A stretch of DNA of 64,000 nt from assembly GCA_029202385.1 (NCBI GenBank), contig CP119314.1:1490501-1554500 (forward strand). The letters run 5' to 3'. Positions 1 through 9,445 of the stretch are shown here, piece after piece; the stretch's first letter is position 1, and each line of letters starts with the position of its first letter. Made by a program: the position numbers and the translations under genes. Under the pieces are notes generated by a model. It was not told the origin of the DNA and searched no databases. It worked only from the letters and a program-made list of their open reading frames with translations. This stretch comes from Candidatus Sphingomonas phytovorans. GTDB lineage: Bacteria > Pseudomonadota > Alphaproteobacteria > Sphingomonadales > Sphingomonadaceae.

Positions 1-1
1 G

Positions 2-640
2 GTGCTTGAGGCACCCCGGATGGGATGCCTCAACGTCCATGCCTCGCTGCTGCCGCGCTGGCGGGGCGCCGCGCCGATCCAGCGCGCGATCCTTGCCGGC
101 GATGCCGAGACGGGCGTTGGCATCATGCAGATGGAGACAGGCCTCGATACCGGTCCGGTCCGGCTCGAGGGCCGGACACCCATCGACGGCAAGACCGCCG
201 GCGCGCTGACCGATGAGCTCAGCGCCATGGGTGCGCGGCTGATGGTCGAGGTGCTCGCTGACATGGTCGGCTATCCGCCAGTGGCGCAGCCCGAGGACGG
301 CATCACCTATGCTCCGAAGATCGACAAGGCGGAGGCGCGGATCGATTTCTCCAGGAGTGCCGTCGATGTCGAGCGGCAGATTCGTGCGTTCAACCCGGTG
401 CCGGGCGCCTATTTCGAGCATGCCGGCGAGCGGGTCCGTATCCTGACCGCTTCGGTAGCGCCCCTGTCCACTCTCTCGTCCGAGGTTTCACCCGGCCAGG
501 TCATCGACGATCGACTCGCCATTGCCTGCGCCGATGCTGCATTGCTGCCGCTGACCGTGCAACGCGCCGGACGTGGCGTCATGACGGCATCCGAGCTGCT
601 GAGGGGGTTCGCCATCCCGGCGGGAACGCGGCTGACATGA
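2..640 (+). CDS. fmt: Methionyl-tRNA formyltransferase, C-terminal part (5' end outside window)
   Basis: Fmt formylates the initiator Met-tRNA with 10-formyl-THF in the cytoplasm. The visible 212 residues begin just before the conserved [17 protein letters not shown] segment of the catalytic Rossmann domain and include the following [10 protein letters not shown] segment and the whole C-terminal anticodon-arm-binding domain. Family members are about 300-315 residues, so roughly the first 100 residues lie upstream of base 1; the GTG at base 2 is not the true start. The stop overlaps the truA start as ATGA, implying one transcript and translational coupling. The identification is secure; only the missing N-terminus is unknown. 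Confidence 0.93.
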   Translation: MLEAPRMGCLNVHASLLPRWRGAAPIQRAILAGDAETGVGIMQMETGLDTGPVRLEGRTPIDGKTAGALTDELSAMGARLMVEVLADMVGYPPVAQPEDGITYAPKIDKAEARIDFSRSAVDVERQIRAFNPVPGAYFEHAGERVRILTASVAPLSTLSSEVSPGQVIDDRLAIACADAALLPLTVQRAGRGVMTASELLRGFAIPAGTRLT

Positions 641-1377
641 CGCGGTTCGCGCTGACGGTAGAATATGACGGCCGCCCGTTCATGGGCTGGCAGCGTCAGT
701 CGCATGGGCCGAGCGTCCAGCAGGCCATCGAGACCGCAGCACGCGAAATCACCGGCGAGACGGTCGCGGTCCATGCCGCCGGACGCACCGATGCCGGGGT
801 CCATGCAACCGGCATGCGCGCTCATCTCGACATCGCACGGTCAATCACTCCCTTTCGCCTGATGGAGGCGCTCAACGCCAAGCTGCGCCCAGCACCGGTA
901 GCGATCCTGGCCTGCGAGAGCGTCTCCGACGCCTGGCACGCCCGCTTCTCCTGCATGGCGCGACATTATGAATACCGGATCGTCACCCGGCGCGCGCCGC
1001 TTACCATCGAAACCGGGCTCGCGTGGCGGGTGCCAACGGCGCTCGACGCAGAGGCAATGGCGCAGGGCGCCGCCCGGCTGGTCGGCCGGCATGACTTCAC
1101 CACTTTCCGGTCGGCCCATTGCCAGGCGGACAGCCCCTTGCGCACGCTCGACCGGCTCGATGTTCTCGCGGCCGACGACCGGATCAGCGTATTCGCCTCC
1201 GCGCGTTCCTTCCTCCACCATCAGGTGCGCTCGATGGTCGGCTGCCTGGCGCTGGTCGGACAAGGGAAATGGTCGCCCGACGATCTCCAGGCCGCGCTTG
1301 AAGCGCGAGACCGGTCGAAGCTGGGGCTCAACGCGCCGCCGGACGGCCTATATTTCCTGCGCGCCGACTATCCCTAG
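637..1377 (+). CDS. truA: tRNA pseudouridine synthase A
   Basis: TruA converts uridines 38-40 of the tRNA anticodon arm to pseudouridine. The 246-residue product has the diagnostic GRTDAGVHA motif with catalytic Asp52, the N-terminal [14 protein letters not shown] segment, and the later [12 protein letters not shown] segment. Length is normal for the family. The ATG at 637 overlaps the fmt stop by 4 bases, so both tRNA-related genes are probably co-transcribed. The gene ends 18 bases from the convergent RNA methyltransferase gene at 1396. Confidence 0.96.
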   Translation: MTRFALTVEYDGRPFMGWQRQSHGPSVQQAIETAAREITGETVAVHAAGRTDAGVHATGMRAHLDIARSITPFRLMEALNAKLRPAPVAILACESVSDAWHARFSCMARHYEYRIVTRRAPLTIETGLAWRVPTALDAEAMAQGAARLVGRHDFTTFRSAHCQADSPLRTLDRLDVLAADDRISVFASARSFLHHQVRSMVGCLALVGQGKWSPDDLQAALEARDRSKLGLNAPPDGLYFLRADYP

Positions 1378-1395
1378 CAACACGCATCCGGGGCA

Positions 1396-2580
1396 TCAGC
1401 GCACGAACCGCGCGGCCAGTTCCACATGGGTTGACCAGCGGAACTGACCCACCGGCTGGATCCACTCAAGCGTGTAGCCGCCCTTGCATAATATCTCGGC
1501 ATCTCGCGCGAACGTACCGGGATTGCACGAAACATAGGCAATGATCGGTGTCCTGGCCGCTGCCAGTTGCAACACCTGCTCGCGAGCCCCCGCCCGCGGC
1601 GGATCAAGCACGATCGCGTCGAACCGGTCGCATTCAGCCGTCGTCAACGGCCTGCGGAACAGGTCACGGTGATCGGCGAAAAGCGTGCGTCCGGCCCGCG
1701 CGCCAGCCGCCTTGAGCGACAGGATGGCGTCACGCGCCGCTTCCCCCGCATAGACTCGCCCAGGCAGTGCCAGCGCGAACGTCCCCAGGCCGGAGAAGAG
1801 ATCGGCGATCGTCCCCGCCTGCCCGACGGCCTCGCGCACCGCCGCGACGAGCGCCGCCTCTCCCTCGCGCGTTGCCTGGAGAAAGGAATTGTGCGGCATC
1901 GGCACCGGGATTCCGGCGAGCGTGATGCTGACAGGCTCCGGCTCCCACCGCGTCTCCGGACCCAGGCCGTTGTCGATGGAGAGGCGCGCGACGCCATGGC
2001 GCTGGCAAAAGGCGGTGATCGCTTCGGCCGCCGCCAGCCCTTCGGCCTCGATCCCCTCGATCAGCAGGTCGATACCCTGATCGGCTTCAGTCAGATGGAG
2101 GCGGGCGCGCCGATTGGCCTTGAGGAAGCGCGCCAGCAATACCCGCAACGGCGCCACCAGGCCGAAGAGCGCCGGGGTAAGAATCCAGCATTCCTGGAGA
2201 TCGACCAGCGCATGACTCGATCCTTCGCTGAAGCCGATGCGGATACGCCCGCCCTTGGCCTCGGCCTGCAACGCGGCGCGGCGACGCGTTCGGGGTGGCG
2301 ATAAAGCTGGCGGACGAATGTCGGTGGCGAGCCCCTGCGCTTCGAGCGCGCCAGCGATCCGGTCGCTGATGAAGCGCGCATAGCTCTCATCATCGAGATG
2401 CTGGAGCTGACAGCCGCCACAGGTCGGAAAGTGGCGGCATGGCGGCGCCTGATGATGCGGACCGGGGATCACGGCGCCTTCCTCGGTCAGCATGTCGCCG
2501 GGTGCCGCCAGCGCGGCGTGGCGGCCATTGGCGGTGATGCCGTCGCCCCGTGCAGCGACGCGCACGATCGTGTCGCTCAT
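1396..2580 (-). CDS. Class I SAM-dependent RNA (uracil-5-)methyltransferase, TrmA/RlmC/RlmD family
   Basis: This 394-residue protein has the layout of bacterial 5-methyluridine RNA methyltransferases: a short N-terminal TRAM-like region, a 4Fe-4S motif (Cys48, Cys54, Cys57 in FPTCGGCQLQH and Cys131 in LQECW), a SAM-binding loop IADLFSGLGTFALA, the IVLDPPRAGA motif, and catalytic Cys352 in YVSCNPGTFARD. It should methylate C5 of a uridine, most likely in 23S rRNA; the exact site cannot be told from sequence. Its ATG overlaps the nnr stop (ATGA), making it the last gene of the ilvD-nnr operon. Confidence 0.88.
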   Translation of the reverse strand: MSDTIVRVAARGDGITANGRHAALAAPGDMLTEEGAVIPGPHHQAPPCRHFPTCGGCQLQHLDDESYARFISDRIAGALEAQGLATDIRPPALSPPRTRRRAALQAEAKGGRIRIGFSEGSSHALVDLQECWILTPALFGLVAPLRVLLARFLKANRRARLHLTEADQGIDLLIEGIEAEGLAAAEAITAFCQRHGVARLSIDNGLGPETRWEPEPVSITLAGIPVPMPHNSFLQATREGEAALVAAVREAVGQAGTIADLFSGLGTFALALPGRVYAGEAARDAILSLKAAGARAGRTLFADHRDLFRRPLTTAECDRFDAIVLDPPRAGAREQVLQLAAARTPIIAYVSCNPGTFARDAEILCKGGYTLEWIQPVGQFRWSTHVELAARFVR

Positions 2581-3968
2581 AGTAAACCTCTGACGGCGGT
2601 AAGTGCCCGGGCCAGATCGTCGGCGATGAAACTGCCACCGAGCCTGTCGGCAGCCGCGCCGTGAAGCCAGACTCCAGCCGCGGCGGCATCGATCGCCGAT
2701 CCGTGATTGCCAGCCAACATTGCGCCGATCGCGCCGGCCAGCACATCGCCCGTGCCGGCGGTGGAAAGCCAGCCGCTCGTGCCCTGCGCAACCCGAACCA
2801 TTCCGTCGGGCGCCGCGATGACGGTGTCAGCTCCCTTGAACACCACCGTCGCGCCCGATTTCCTCGCCGCAGCCCTTGCGCGTTCGATCTTGCTGCCGCC
2901 GCCCTTGCCGAACAGCGCGTCGAACTCACCAGCATGGGGTGTCAGCACGACTGGCGCCCCATGGCCGCAAACCCGCGAAAGCCGCTGCTCGTCGAGCAGA
3001 TGAAGCGCATCGCCGTCGATCACCAACGGATGCGAGGAGGCCAGTGCCTGATCAAGCCGGGTTCCGGCGACCGCTCCGCGGCCCAGGCCGACGCCGATCA
3101 CCACCGCGCCGATGCGCGCATCGCTCAAGGCTTCCCCCGCGAAAGGCCTGCGGACGATGGCATGGGGTTGGCCCGCCAATCCCTCTCCGAGCAAAAGGAC
3201 ATAACCGGCACCAGCCCGCATTGCCGACAGCGCGGCAAGTTCGGCAGCGCCGGACATCTCACCGGCAATGACCACGACCATGCCGCGCGTATATTTGTGG
3301 GAGTCCGGTCCCGGCGTCGGGAGGCGTGGTTCTCCCAGCACGACCGCGTCGCTCGATGTCGGAACCCCGATATCGAGGACCCTGACGGCACCGCAACGCC
3401 CAGCCGCCGGGTAGAGCAGGTGCGAAGGCTTGGCCGCTCCAAGCGCCAGCGTGAGATCGAACACGGGAACATCGTTCAGCACGCCACCATCATCGGTGGC
3501 GACACCGCTTGGCAGATCAATCGCGATCGCCAGCCTTGCCTTTTCCCGCAGGCGCGCGAGATCGCCCGCGATCGATTCCTCCAGCGGCCGGGACAGGCCA
3601 GTCCCGAACAGGGCGTCGACCAGAACCGGTGCAGGCGCCGTTTCGGCAAGCGCCTCGACCGGGGCGCCCCAACCGGCGCGGGCGTGCCTCGCCGATTCGG
3701 CGCGGGGTTCGGCACAGGCAGCCACACGCACCGGGAGTCCGGCCGCAAGCAATGCCGTCGCAGCGACATAACCGTCCCCGCCATTGTTGCCAGGTCCGCA
3801 CAGGACCAGCACTTCATTGCCGGAAGCCAGCCGCCGGACCATCCCGGCAACTTCGAGACCGGCCCGGTGCATCAGGCTTTCGACCGTTGCGCCCCTCGCG
3901 ATCGCTTCACCCTCGGCCGCGCGCATTTCCGCTGCCGTCAGCAGCGGTTTACCGGAAAGTGACGTCAT
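2577..3968 (-). CDS. nnr: Bifunctional NAD(P)HX epimerase / ADP-dependent NAD(P)HX dehydratase
   Basis: Nnr repairs hydrated NADH and NADPH. The 463-residue protein fuses a YjeF-N epimerase domain (about residues 1-200; NNGGDGYVAA at 61-70) to a YjeF-C/CARKD dehydratase domain (about 220-463) with VIGVGLGRG, LTPHAGEFDALFG, VVFKGADTVI and AGTGDVLAG, in which Asp408 is the expected catalytic residue. Both active sites look intact. Start and stop overlap the neighbouring lipoprotein and methyltransferase genes by four bases each, so it sits inside a tightly coupled operon. Confidence 0.93.
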   Translation of the reverse strand: MTSLSGKPLLTAAEMRAAEGEAIARGATVESLMHRAGLEVAGMVRRLASGNEVLVLCGPGNNGGDGYVAATALLAAGLPVRVAACAEPRAESARHARAGWGAPVEALAETAPAPVLVDALFGTGLSRPLEESIAGDLARLREKARLAIAIDLPSGVATDDGGVLNDVPVFDLTLALGAAKPSHLLYPAAGRCGAVRVLDIGVPTSSDAVVLGEPRLPTPGPDSHKYTRGMVVVIAGEMSGAAELAALSAMRAGAGYVLLLGEGLAGQPHAIVRRPFAGEALSDARIGAVVIGVGLGRGAVAGTRLDQALASSHPLVIDGDALHLLDEQRLSRVCGHGAPVVLTPHAGEFDALFGKGGGSKIERARAAARKSGATVVFKGADTVIAAPDGMVRVAQGTSGWLSTAGTGDVLAGAIGAMLAGNHGSAIDAAAAGVWLHGAAADRLGGSFIADDLARALTAVRGLL

Positions 3969-4372
3969 GACGCCGGCTTCGGCGACCCACGCACGGTGGC
4001 CGGCAACCGGTACCGGTCGCCGCCCAACGCCACCTCGATGCTTTCCTTGTCCAATACCGTGACGACCGCCTTTTCCGCGCCGTCAGCGGCGATCACGCCG
4101 CGACCGTCCTTGGTCACCAGCAAGCGGTGGAAGGCGCCGTCAGGATAGCGAAGGGTCAGCACCAGACCCTCGTCGCGCTGCTCGCGATCGACGGTGCACA
4201 CTCGCGCAAAATCATTCGATCCCGCCCTCGCGCAGACGATATTGCCCGATTCCTCGGCCCGCGCGTTCTGCGCCGCCTCGGCATTGGCAAGCGTGCTGTG
4301 ATCGGTCTTCGCCTCGCCGCAGGCGGCGAGGGCCAGGGCAAGCACCAGTGCGCTAGATATCCGCGTAGACAT
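3965..4372 (-). CDS. Small secreted lipoprotein of unknown function
   Basis: A 135-residue protein. The chosen ATG at 4372 gives a clean signal ([19 protein letters not shown]) with a lipobox ending in Cys; longer starts upstream would run deep into ilvD and give an unlikely basic N-terminus. The mature part is hydrophilic and has two cysteines (IVCARAG and RVCTVDRE) that could form a disulfide. No family was recognised. It overlaps the end of ilvD by 20 bases in another frame and the start of nnr by 4 bases. Confidence 0.72.
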   Translation of the reverse strand: MSTRISSALVLALALAACGEAKTDHSTLANAEAAQNARAEESGNIVCARAGSNDFARVCTVDREQRDEGLVLTLRYPDGAFHRLLVTKDGRGVIAADGAEKAVVTVLDKESIEVALGGDRYRLPATVRGSPKPAS

Positions 4373-6074
4373 GAGTTTCGGCACTGGCTCCAGGGTGCGT
4401 GACCGCGCCCTTATAAGCAGGGCCGACCGTGGCCGCATAGCGCCACAGCGCGCCGGATTGATAGTCATGCGCGCGTGGCACCCAATTGGCGCGGCGCGCG
4501 GCAAGAACATCCTCTGCTACATCCAGATCGATCGTGCCGGTTTCAGCATCGATGCGGATGATATCGCCATTCTCGACCAGCGCGATCGGACCGCCGTCAG
4601 CCGCCTCCGGCCCGACATGCCCGATACAGAAGCCGCGCGTGGCACCCGAAAAGCGCCCGTCAGTGATCAGCGCTACCTTCTCGCCCAGGCCAAGCCCGTA
4701 GAGCGCCGCGGTGGTGGACAACATCTCGCGCATGCCGGGACCGCCCTTGGGCCCTTCGTAACGGATGACGATCACCTCGCCTTCGTTGATCTCGCGCGCC
4801 TCGACCGCGGCAAAGGTGTCCTCCTCGCAATCGAACACGCGTGCCGGTCCGGTGAATTGCAGCCGGTGCATGCCAGCCACCTTCACGATCGCGCCATTGG
4901 GCGCCAGGGTACCGCGCAGGCCGACAACGCCGCCAGTCGGCGTGATCGGTGCCTTCACGTCATAGATCACCTTCTGGTCGGGATTCCACGTCACCCGATC
5001 GATATTCTCGCCAAGCGTCTTGCCGGTCACGGTCAGGCAATCACCATATAGCAGACCATTGGCGAGCATCGTCTTCATCAACATGTAGACGCCACCGGCC
5101 TCGTACATATCCTTGGCGACATACTTACCACCCGGTTTCAGATCGGCAATGTAAGGTGTTGATTTAAATATCTCCGCCACGTCAAACAGGTCGAAATCGA
5201 TACCAGCTTCGTTCGCCATCGCCGGCAGGTGCAATGCGCCGTTGGTCGACCCCCCGGTCGCCGCGACGATTCGGGCCGCGTTGATGAACGCTTCCCGAGT
5301 GCAGATGTCGCGCGGACGGATATTGGCGGCGATCAGTTCCATTACCTGGGCGCCGGCCGCGACCGCGATCTGCTCGCGCGTGGTATAGGGCGCCGGCACC
5401 ATGTTCGAATTGGGCAGCGACAGGCCGATGGCCTCGCCGACGCACGCCATGGTGTTGGCGGTATACTGGCCGCCGCATGCCCCGTGCCCCGGGCATGCAA
5501 CCTTCTCGAGTTCGGTCAGGTCCTTGATCGGACAATTGCCGGCGGCATGCTGGCCGACCGCCTCGAACACATCGACAACGGTGACGTCACGATCATGATA
5601 GCGGCCAGGAAGAATCGATCCGCCATAGACGAAGATGCTCGGCACGTTGAGGCGGAGCATCGCCATCATCATGCCAGGCAGCGACTTGTCGCAACCAGCG
5701 AAGCCGACCAGCGCGTCGTAGCAATGACCGCGCACGCTAAGCTCGACCGAATCGGCGATCACCTCGCGGCTGACCAGCGAGGACTTCATCCCCTGATGGC
5801 CCATCGCGATACCGTCGGTGACGGTGATGGTGTTGAAGCGTCGCGGCATGCCGCCGCCCTGGATCACGCCTGCGCGCGCGGCATCCGCCTGCGCGTCGAG
5901 GGTCGTGTTGCACGGTGCACTGTCGTTGCCCGCGCTGGCGAGCGCGACGAACGGCTTGGCAATATCCTCCTCGGCGATCCCCATCGCATAATAATAGCTG
6001 CGGTGCGGGGCACGCTCGGGACCGACCGACACATGGCGGCTGGGGAGCTTCGATTTGTCGAACTGATGAGTCAT
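4353..6074 (-). CDS. ilvD: Dihydroxy-acid dehydratase
   Basis: IlvD dehydrates 2,3-dihydroxy-isovalerate and 2,3-dihydroxy-3-methylvalerate in valine and isoleucine synthesis. With the ATG at 6074 the product is 573 residues. The three likely 2Fe-2S ligands are Cys55 (SAPCNTTL), Cys128 (AGCDKSLPG) and Cys200 ([12 protein letters not shown]); [19 protein letters not shown] lies near the C-terminus. A start 12 codons upstream exists but adds a basic leader absent from the family. It lies 7 bases after the formylglutamate amidohydrolase-like gene. Confidence 0.96.
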   Translation of the reverse strand: MTHQFDKSKLPSRHVSVGPERAPHRSYYYAMGIAEEDIAKPFVALASAGNDSAPCNTTLDAQADAARAGVIQGGGMPRRFNTITVTDGIAMGHQGMKSSLVSREVIADSVELSVRGHCYDALVGFAGCDKSLPGMMMAMLRLNVPSIFVYGGSILPGRYHDRDVTVVDVFEAVGQHAAGNCPIKDLTELEKVACPGHGACGGQYTANTMACVGEAIGLSLPNSNMVPAPYTTREQIAVAAGAQVMELIAANIRPRDICTREAFINAARIVAATGGSTNGALHLPAMANEAGIDFDLFDVAEIFKSTPYIADLKPGGKYVAKDMYEAGGVYMLMKTMLANGLLYGDCLTVTGKTLGENIDRVTWNPDQKVIYDVKAPITPTGGVVGLRGTLAPNGAIVKVAGMHRLQFTGPARVFDCEEDTFAAVEAREINEGEVIVIRYEGPKGGPGMREMLSTTAALYGLGLGEKVALITDGRFSGATRGFCIGHVGPEAADGGPIALVENGDIIRIDAETGTIDLDVAEDVLAARRANWVPRAHDYQSGALWRYAATVGPAYKGAVTHPGASAETHVYADI

Positions 6075-6081
6075 GCGGCGC

Positions 6082-6819
6082 CTATGTCGCCAGAGGGGCC
6101 TTTTGCGCAAGACTATTGCTGATTTTTATCAGAATAGGCCCGAGAATGTCGGCCCAGCGCGCAACGCCAGCCTCGTCGCTGATCAGATCGTTGCGGATTT
6201 CGATCGCGAGACTCGGGATGCCATTGGCCTCACCGTGACGGTTGAGCGTCGCGTTGAGCACCCGGCCCGAATAGGGTTCATTGTCTCCGGTCTCGATCCC
6301 CGACGCCCGCAACATCGCGACGGCGATGTCAGCCGCACGGCGATCGCGATTGTACAAGATGCCGGCATGCCAGGGCCGGGCGCTCGCCGCGCCACTCTCC
6401 AGTTCGGGCGTGAAGCTGTGGATCGAGGCAAGCAATGTCGGGCTGGCCGCCTGGATCAGCCTGGCCAGCGCGCGATGATAGGGTGCGTGGAATCGGGCGA
6501 CACGATCGGCCCGCTCGGCGACGACATTGCCGGGGATTGCATGGCCATCGCTTACCACCGGGATAAGCGACGCGTGGTCGGGCTGGCGGTGGAGGTCGAT
6601 CACCAGGCGCGACACCGTCGCGAGGATCGCCGGCGCCTCAAGCCGGGTCGCCAGAACTCCGGTCAGCGGTGCCGCGCCGATATCGATCGCGATGTGCTTG
6701 TGCAGCAACGCGGCTGGAATGCCGAGATCGACCCCGTCCGGCACTGCGTTCGAGGCGTGATCGCAGATCAGCATGATACCGCCGGGCGCGCCGGGCAGGA
6801 TGACGGGCGCGCTCACCAC
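6082..6819 (-). CDS. N-formylglutamate amidohydrolase family protein
   Basis: The 245-residue protein matches the N-formylglutamate amidohydrolase family, zinc enzymes related to the histidine-degradation enzyme HutG. It has an N-terminal [11 protein letters not shown] metal-binding segment, [11 protein letters not shown], and SIHSFTP. The start is GTG at 6819 (the next codon is also GTG). No other hut genes are adjacent; instead ilvD follows within 7 bases, so the substrate may be a different N-acyl amino acid. The name is a family call, not a proven activity. Confidence 0.8.
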   Translation of the reverse strand: MVSAPVILPGAPGGIMLICDHASNAVPDGVDLGIPAALLHKHIAIDIGAAPLTGVLATRLEAPAILATVSRLVIDLHRQPDHASLIPVVSDGHAIPGNVVAERADRVARFHAPYHRALARLIQAASPTLLASIHSFTPELESGAASARPWHAGILYNRDRRAADIAVAMLRASGIETGDNEPYSGRVLNATLNRHGEANGIPSLAIEIRNDLISDEAGVARWADILGPILIKISNSLAQKAPLAT

Positions 6820-6830
6820 GCACTTCCACG

Positions 6831-6861
6831 CAAAACGGCGGCGGACTCACGTCCGCCGCCG
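6831..6861 (-). terminator. Intrinsic terminator downstream of ispE
   Basis: An 11-bp perfect stem (6836-6846 paired with 6851-6861, four-base loop) is followed on the minus strand by TTTTG. It should end transcripts of the ETF-QO/TPR/ispE genes. The 166 bases between it and the ispE stop hold no gene I can support. Confidence 0.72.
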
Positions 6862-7027
6862 CCATGGGGGGATGACGCCCGGGGGGGCCGGGGATCATCA
6901 GCGGGCGCGGCGTCTGGGACGGCGGACCCGTTCGATCCGTACCCAGCAAGAGCAGTGCCAATAACGGTTTGCCATGGCGCGTAGCGCGGGCTTGGGAAAA
7001 GGCGTGTCATTTCGGGGCAAGAAACCG

Positions 7028-7852
7028 TCACGCGAGTACCGATTCGAGACACCACCAGCCGGGACGCGCAGCGCGGACGGCGTTGGCGGCGGCAGTCCGG
7101 TCTTCGGGCCGATCATATAGCGCGAAGCAGGTAGCACCTGAACCGGACATCCGGACCAGCCGCGTCCCGGCGCCATCGAGCAACAGGGCGAGCGCGTCGC
7201 CGATTGCCGGGGCGATGCTCCGGGCCGGCGCTTCGAGATCGTTGCGGCCGAGCAACGCCCGGCCAAGCAGCGCGCCATCGCCGATCGGGCCGCGGTCCCG
7301 CCCGTCCCAGGCAGCGAACACCGGTCCGGTCGAGACGGCAACCCCCGGGTTGACGAGAAGGACCGGCATGCCGGTGAGGCCATCGACCGGCTCGAGTTGC
7401 TCCCCCCTGCCCCGCCCAAGCGCACTGCGGCCAAGCAGACATGCCGGAACGTCGGAGCCGAGCGAGTCGGCGATGGCAAACAAGCGCGGATCGTCGAGCG
7501 ACACGTCGTCTCGCCGCGCGAGGGCGCGCAAGGCGGCCGCGGCATCAGCCGATCCGCCCCCGATGCCCGACGCAACCGGCAAGCGCTTCACCAACGTGAA
7601 GGCACCCGCCGGTTTGGCGAATTCGGCGGCATAGGCGCTGGCCGCGCGCGTGACGAGATTGTCGCCCTCACCCGTCAGCAGGCCCGCGAACGGCCCTTCG
7701 ATCACCAGTGATGGCGGCCCGTCGGCGAGCCGCAATTCGTCGCCATCCTGAACGAACGCGAACAGCGTCTCGATCTCATGATAGCCGTCGTCGCGCCGCG
7801 ACCGGACGTGCAGCGCCAGATTGATCTTGGCCGGGGCTTGCTCGACGATCAC
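7028..7852 (-). CDS. ispE: 4-diphosphocytidyl-2-C-methyl-D-erythritol kinase
   Basis: IspE phosphorylates CDP-methylerythritol in the non-mevalonate isoprenoid pathway. The 274-residue product starts MIVEQAPAKINLALHV, with the family's catalytic Lys in APAKINL, and carries the GHMP-kinase ATP loop PVASGIGGGSADAAAALRA at about residues 92-110. The start codon is GTG, overlapping the TPR gene stop (GTGA), so the two are translationally coupled. A minus-strand terminator follows at 6831-6861. Confidence 0.95.
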   Translation of the reverse strand: MIVEQAPAKINLALHVRSRRDDGYHEIETLFAFVQDGDELRLADGPPSLVIEGPFAGLLTGEGDNLVTRAASAYAAEFAKPAGAFTLVKRLPVASGIGGGSADAAAALRALARRDDVSLDDPRLFAIADSLGSDVPACLLGRSALGRGRGEQLEPVDGLTGMPVLLVNPGVAVSTGPVFAAWDGRDRGPIGDGALLGRALLGRNDLEAPARSIAPAIGDALALLLDGAGTRLVRMSGSGATCFALYDRPEDRTAAANAVRAARPGWWCLESVLA

Positions 7853-9429
7853 GGCTGAACGCGAACCCCGTCGGCGATCTTCGCCGCAATGCGTGGCCCA
7901 TCCTTGGCATCCGCGGCGATGGCGGCCGCCTGCCAGGCATAGCGCGCCTCATATCGGCGCCCGAGCGACCAATAGGCGTCACCCAGATGTTCGTTGATAG
8001 TGGCGTTGGCAGGCTGGCCCCGCGCGGCGAGCTCAAGCATGGGGACCGCCCTGCGCGTATCGCCGTGCTGGAAATAGGCCCAGGCGAGCGAATCGATGAT
8101 CGACGCGTCGCCGGGCTGGAGCGCATTTGCCTTCTCCAGCAGCGTGATCGAGATGGCGGGATCCTCCCCATGTTCCAGTCGGGCATAGCCCAGATAGTTG
8201 AGCGCGACCGGTTCCTCCGGCGCCATTTCGACTGCCCGTTCCAACGCCTTGCGCGCCTCGGGCCAGCGACCCGCCTGATCGAGCGTGCCGCCGAGCTGAA
8301 GAAAAAGGGTCCAGGACGGCGTATCGCCCGCACGCCTGATGGCGAGCGAATAGGCGCGCGCCGCATCCTCGAAGCGGCCGGCCGAGGTGAGCAGATCCCC
8401 GATCCGGACCGCATCGGCGCTGGTGGCGTCCTTGCGATTGGACAGTGCCGTCGCGGCGGCGAGAGCCCCCGCGTCTTCACCTGCATTACTGAGCACCGAG
8501 ACGCGCGCTTCCAACGCGCTTTCATGGAACGGACTTGACGGTTTGACCTGGTCGAGCAGTGCAAGCGCCCTTTCGCTCGCCCCGCCTCGCACCAGAGCCC
8601 GGGCCAGCAGGATCCGCACTCTATCATTGTCGGGGTCGAGACGCAGCGAGGCCCGCATCAGCGCGGTGACGATCGGCGTCGGATCGCCCTCGGAAAGATC
8701 GGCGGCAAGGCGGGCAAACAAGCGGGACGCGCCAAACGCACTCGAGGGAGGCACGCCCCGGCCGATGGTGCGACGTAGCGCGACGACCGCGCTGTCGCTC
8801 CCGCTCAGCAGCGCCCTGGAAATATCCGCCCTACCCTTGGCAGCCAGCAGTTCCGCGGCATTGATCCGCAGATCGAGGCTCGCCTGATCAGCGCCGAGCA
8901 GCGCCTGAAGCGCGATCGCGCCTTCATCGACCTTGCCCGTCGCGATCAGCAGGAGCGCGCGATTCTCCGCCATATAGCGGCGCGCAACCGGGCTGGACTT
9001 GCTCTCGCCAAGCTTTGCGATCGGATCGCCGCCCGCGTCATAGACAGCCCATGCCCCCAGCAGGCCGGCAACGAAGTCGAACGGCCCCGTGCCGATCCGG
9101 GTCAGGATCGCGGCCGCCCCCTTCTTGTCTCCGGCGCGAACCGCCCGTGCATAGCTGAACAGGATCGCATCTGGCGGTGCTGCGCGCGCGGCATCGAGCG
9201 TCACGATCGCGCGATCGGCAAGCAGATCGTCCCCGGCCTCCATCGCCTCGCGATAGGCCCGCCGCGCGATCATGAGATTTCCCGGCGCTCCGGCGAGCGC
9301 CGTGGCATAGTCGGCCGCCGCCTGCTCGGCGCGGCCGTCACCATCGGCCGCGCGGGCACGCGCATAGGCTGCGAGGTCGTCAGCCCCGCGATCCGCCCAG
9401 GCGGGCGTCGCGACGGTCAGCGCCAGCAA
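7849..9429 (-). CDS. Exported tetratricopeptide-repeat protein
   Basis: About 526 residues, predicted to be exported (LALTVATPAWA then a likely cleavage before Asp), and built almost entirely of helical TPR-type repeats, clearest in the last third (for example ALNYLGYARLEHGEDPA and INEHLGDAYWSLGRRYEA). TPR arrays bind other proteins; the partner is unknown. The start is doubtful: the only conventional codon is TTG at 9429, which leaves a very short signal, although the hydrophobic run continues upstream in frame to about 9441 with no ATG, GTG or TTG. It begins just after the ETF-QO stop and overlaps ispE by 4 bases. Confidence 0.85.
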   Translation of the reverse strand: MLALTVATPAWADRGADDLAAYARARAADGDGRAEQAAADYATALAGAPGNLMIARRAYREAMEAGDDLLADRAIVTLDAARAAPPDAILFSYARAVRAGDKKGAAAILTRIGTGPFDFVAGLLGAWAVYDAGGDPIAKLGESKSSPVARRYMAENRALLLIATGKVDEGAIALQALLGADQASLDLRINAAELLAAKGRADISRALLSGSDSAVVALRRTIGRGVPPSSAFGASRLFARLAADLSEGDPTPIVTALMRASLRLDPDNDRVRILLARALVRGGASERALALLDQVKPSSPFHESALEARVSVLSNAGEDAGALAAATALSNRKDATSADAVRIGDLLTSAGRFEDAARAYSLAIRRAGDTPSWTLFLQLGGTLDQAGRWPEARKALERAVEMAPEEPVALNYLGYARLEHGEDPAISITLLEKANALQPGDASIIDSLAWAYFQHGDTRRAVPMLELAARGQPANATINEHLGDAYWSLGRRYEARYAWQAAAIAADAKDGPRIAAKIADGVRVQP

Positions 9430-9445
9430 TACCAGTCCCAGGCGA

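Noticed and set aside
6898..6975. 25-codon Arg-rich frame (MANRYWHCSCWVRIERVRR...) after ispE
   Set aside because: No ribosome site, and it lies in the 3' untranslated stretch before the ispE terminator. Kept only as a remote possibility.
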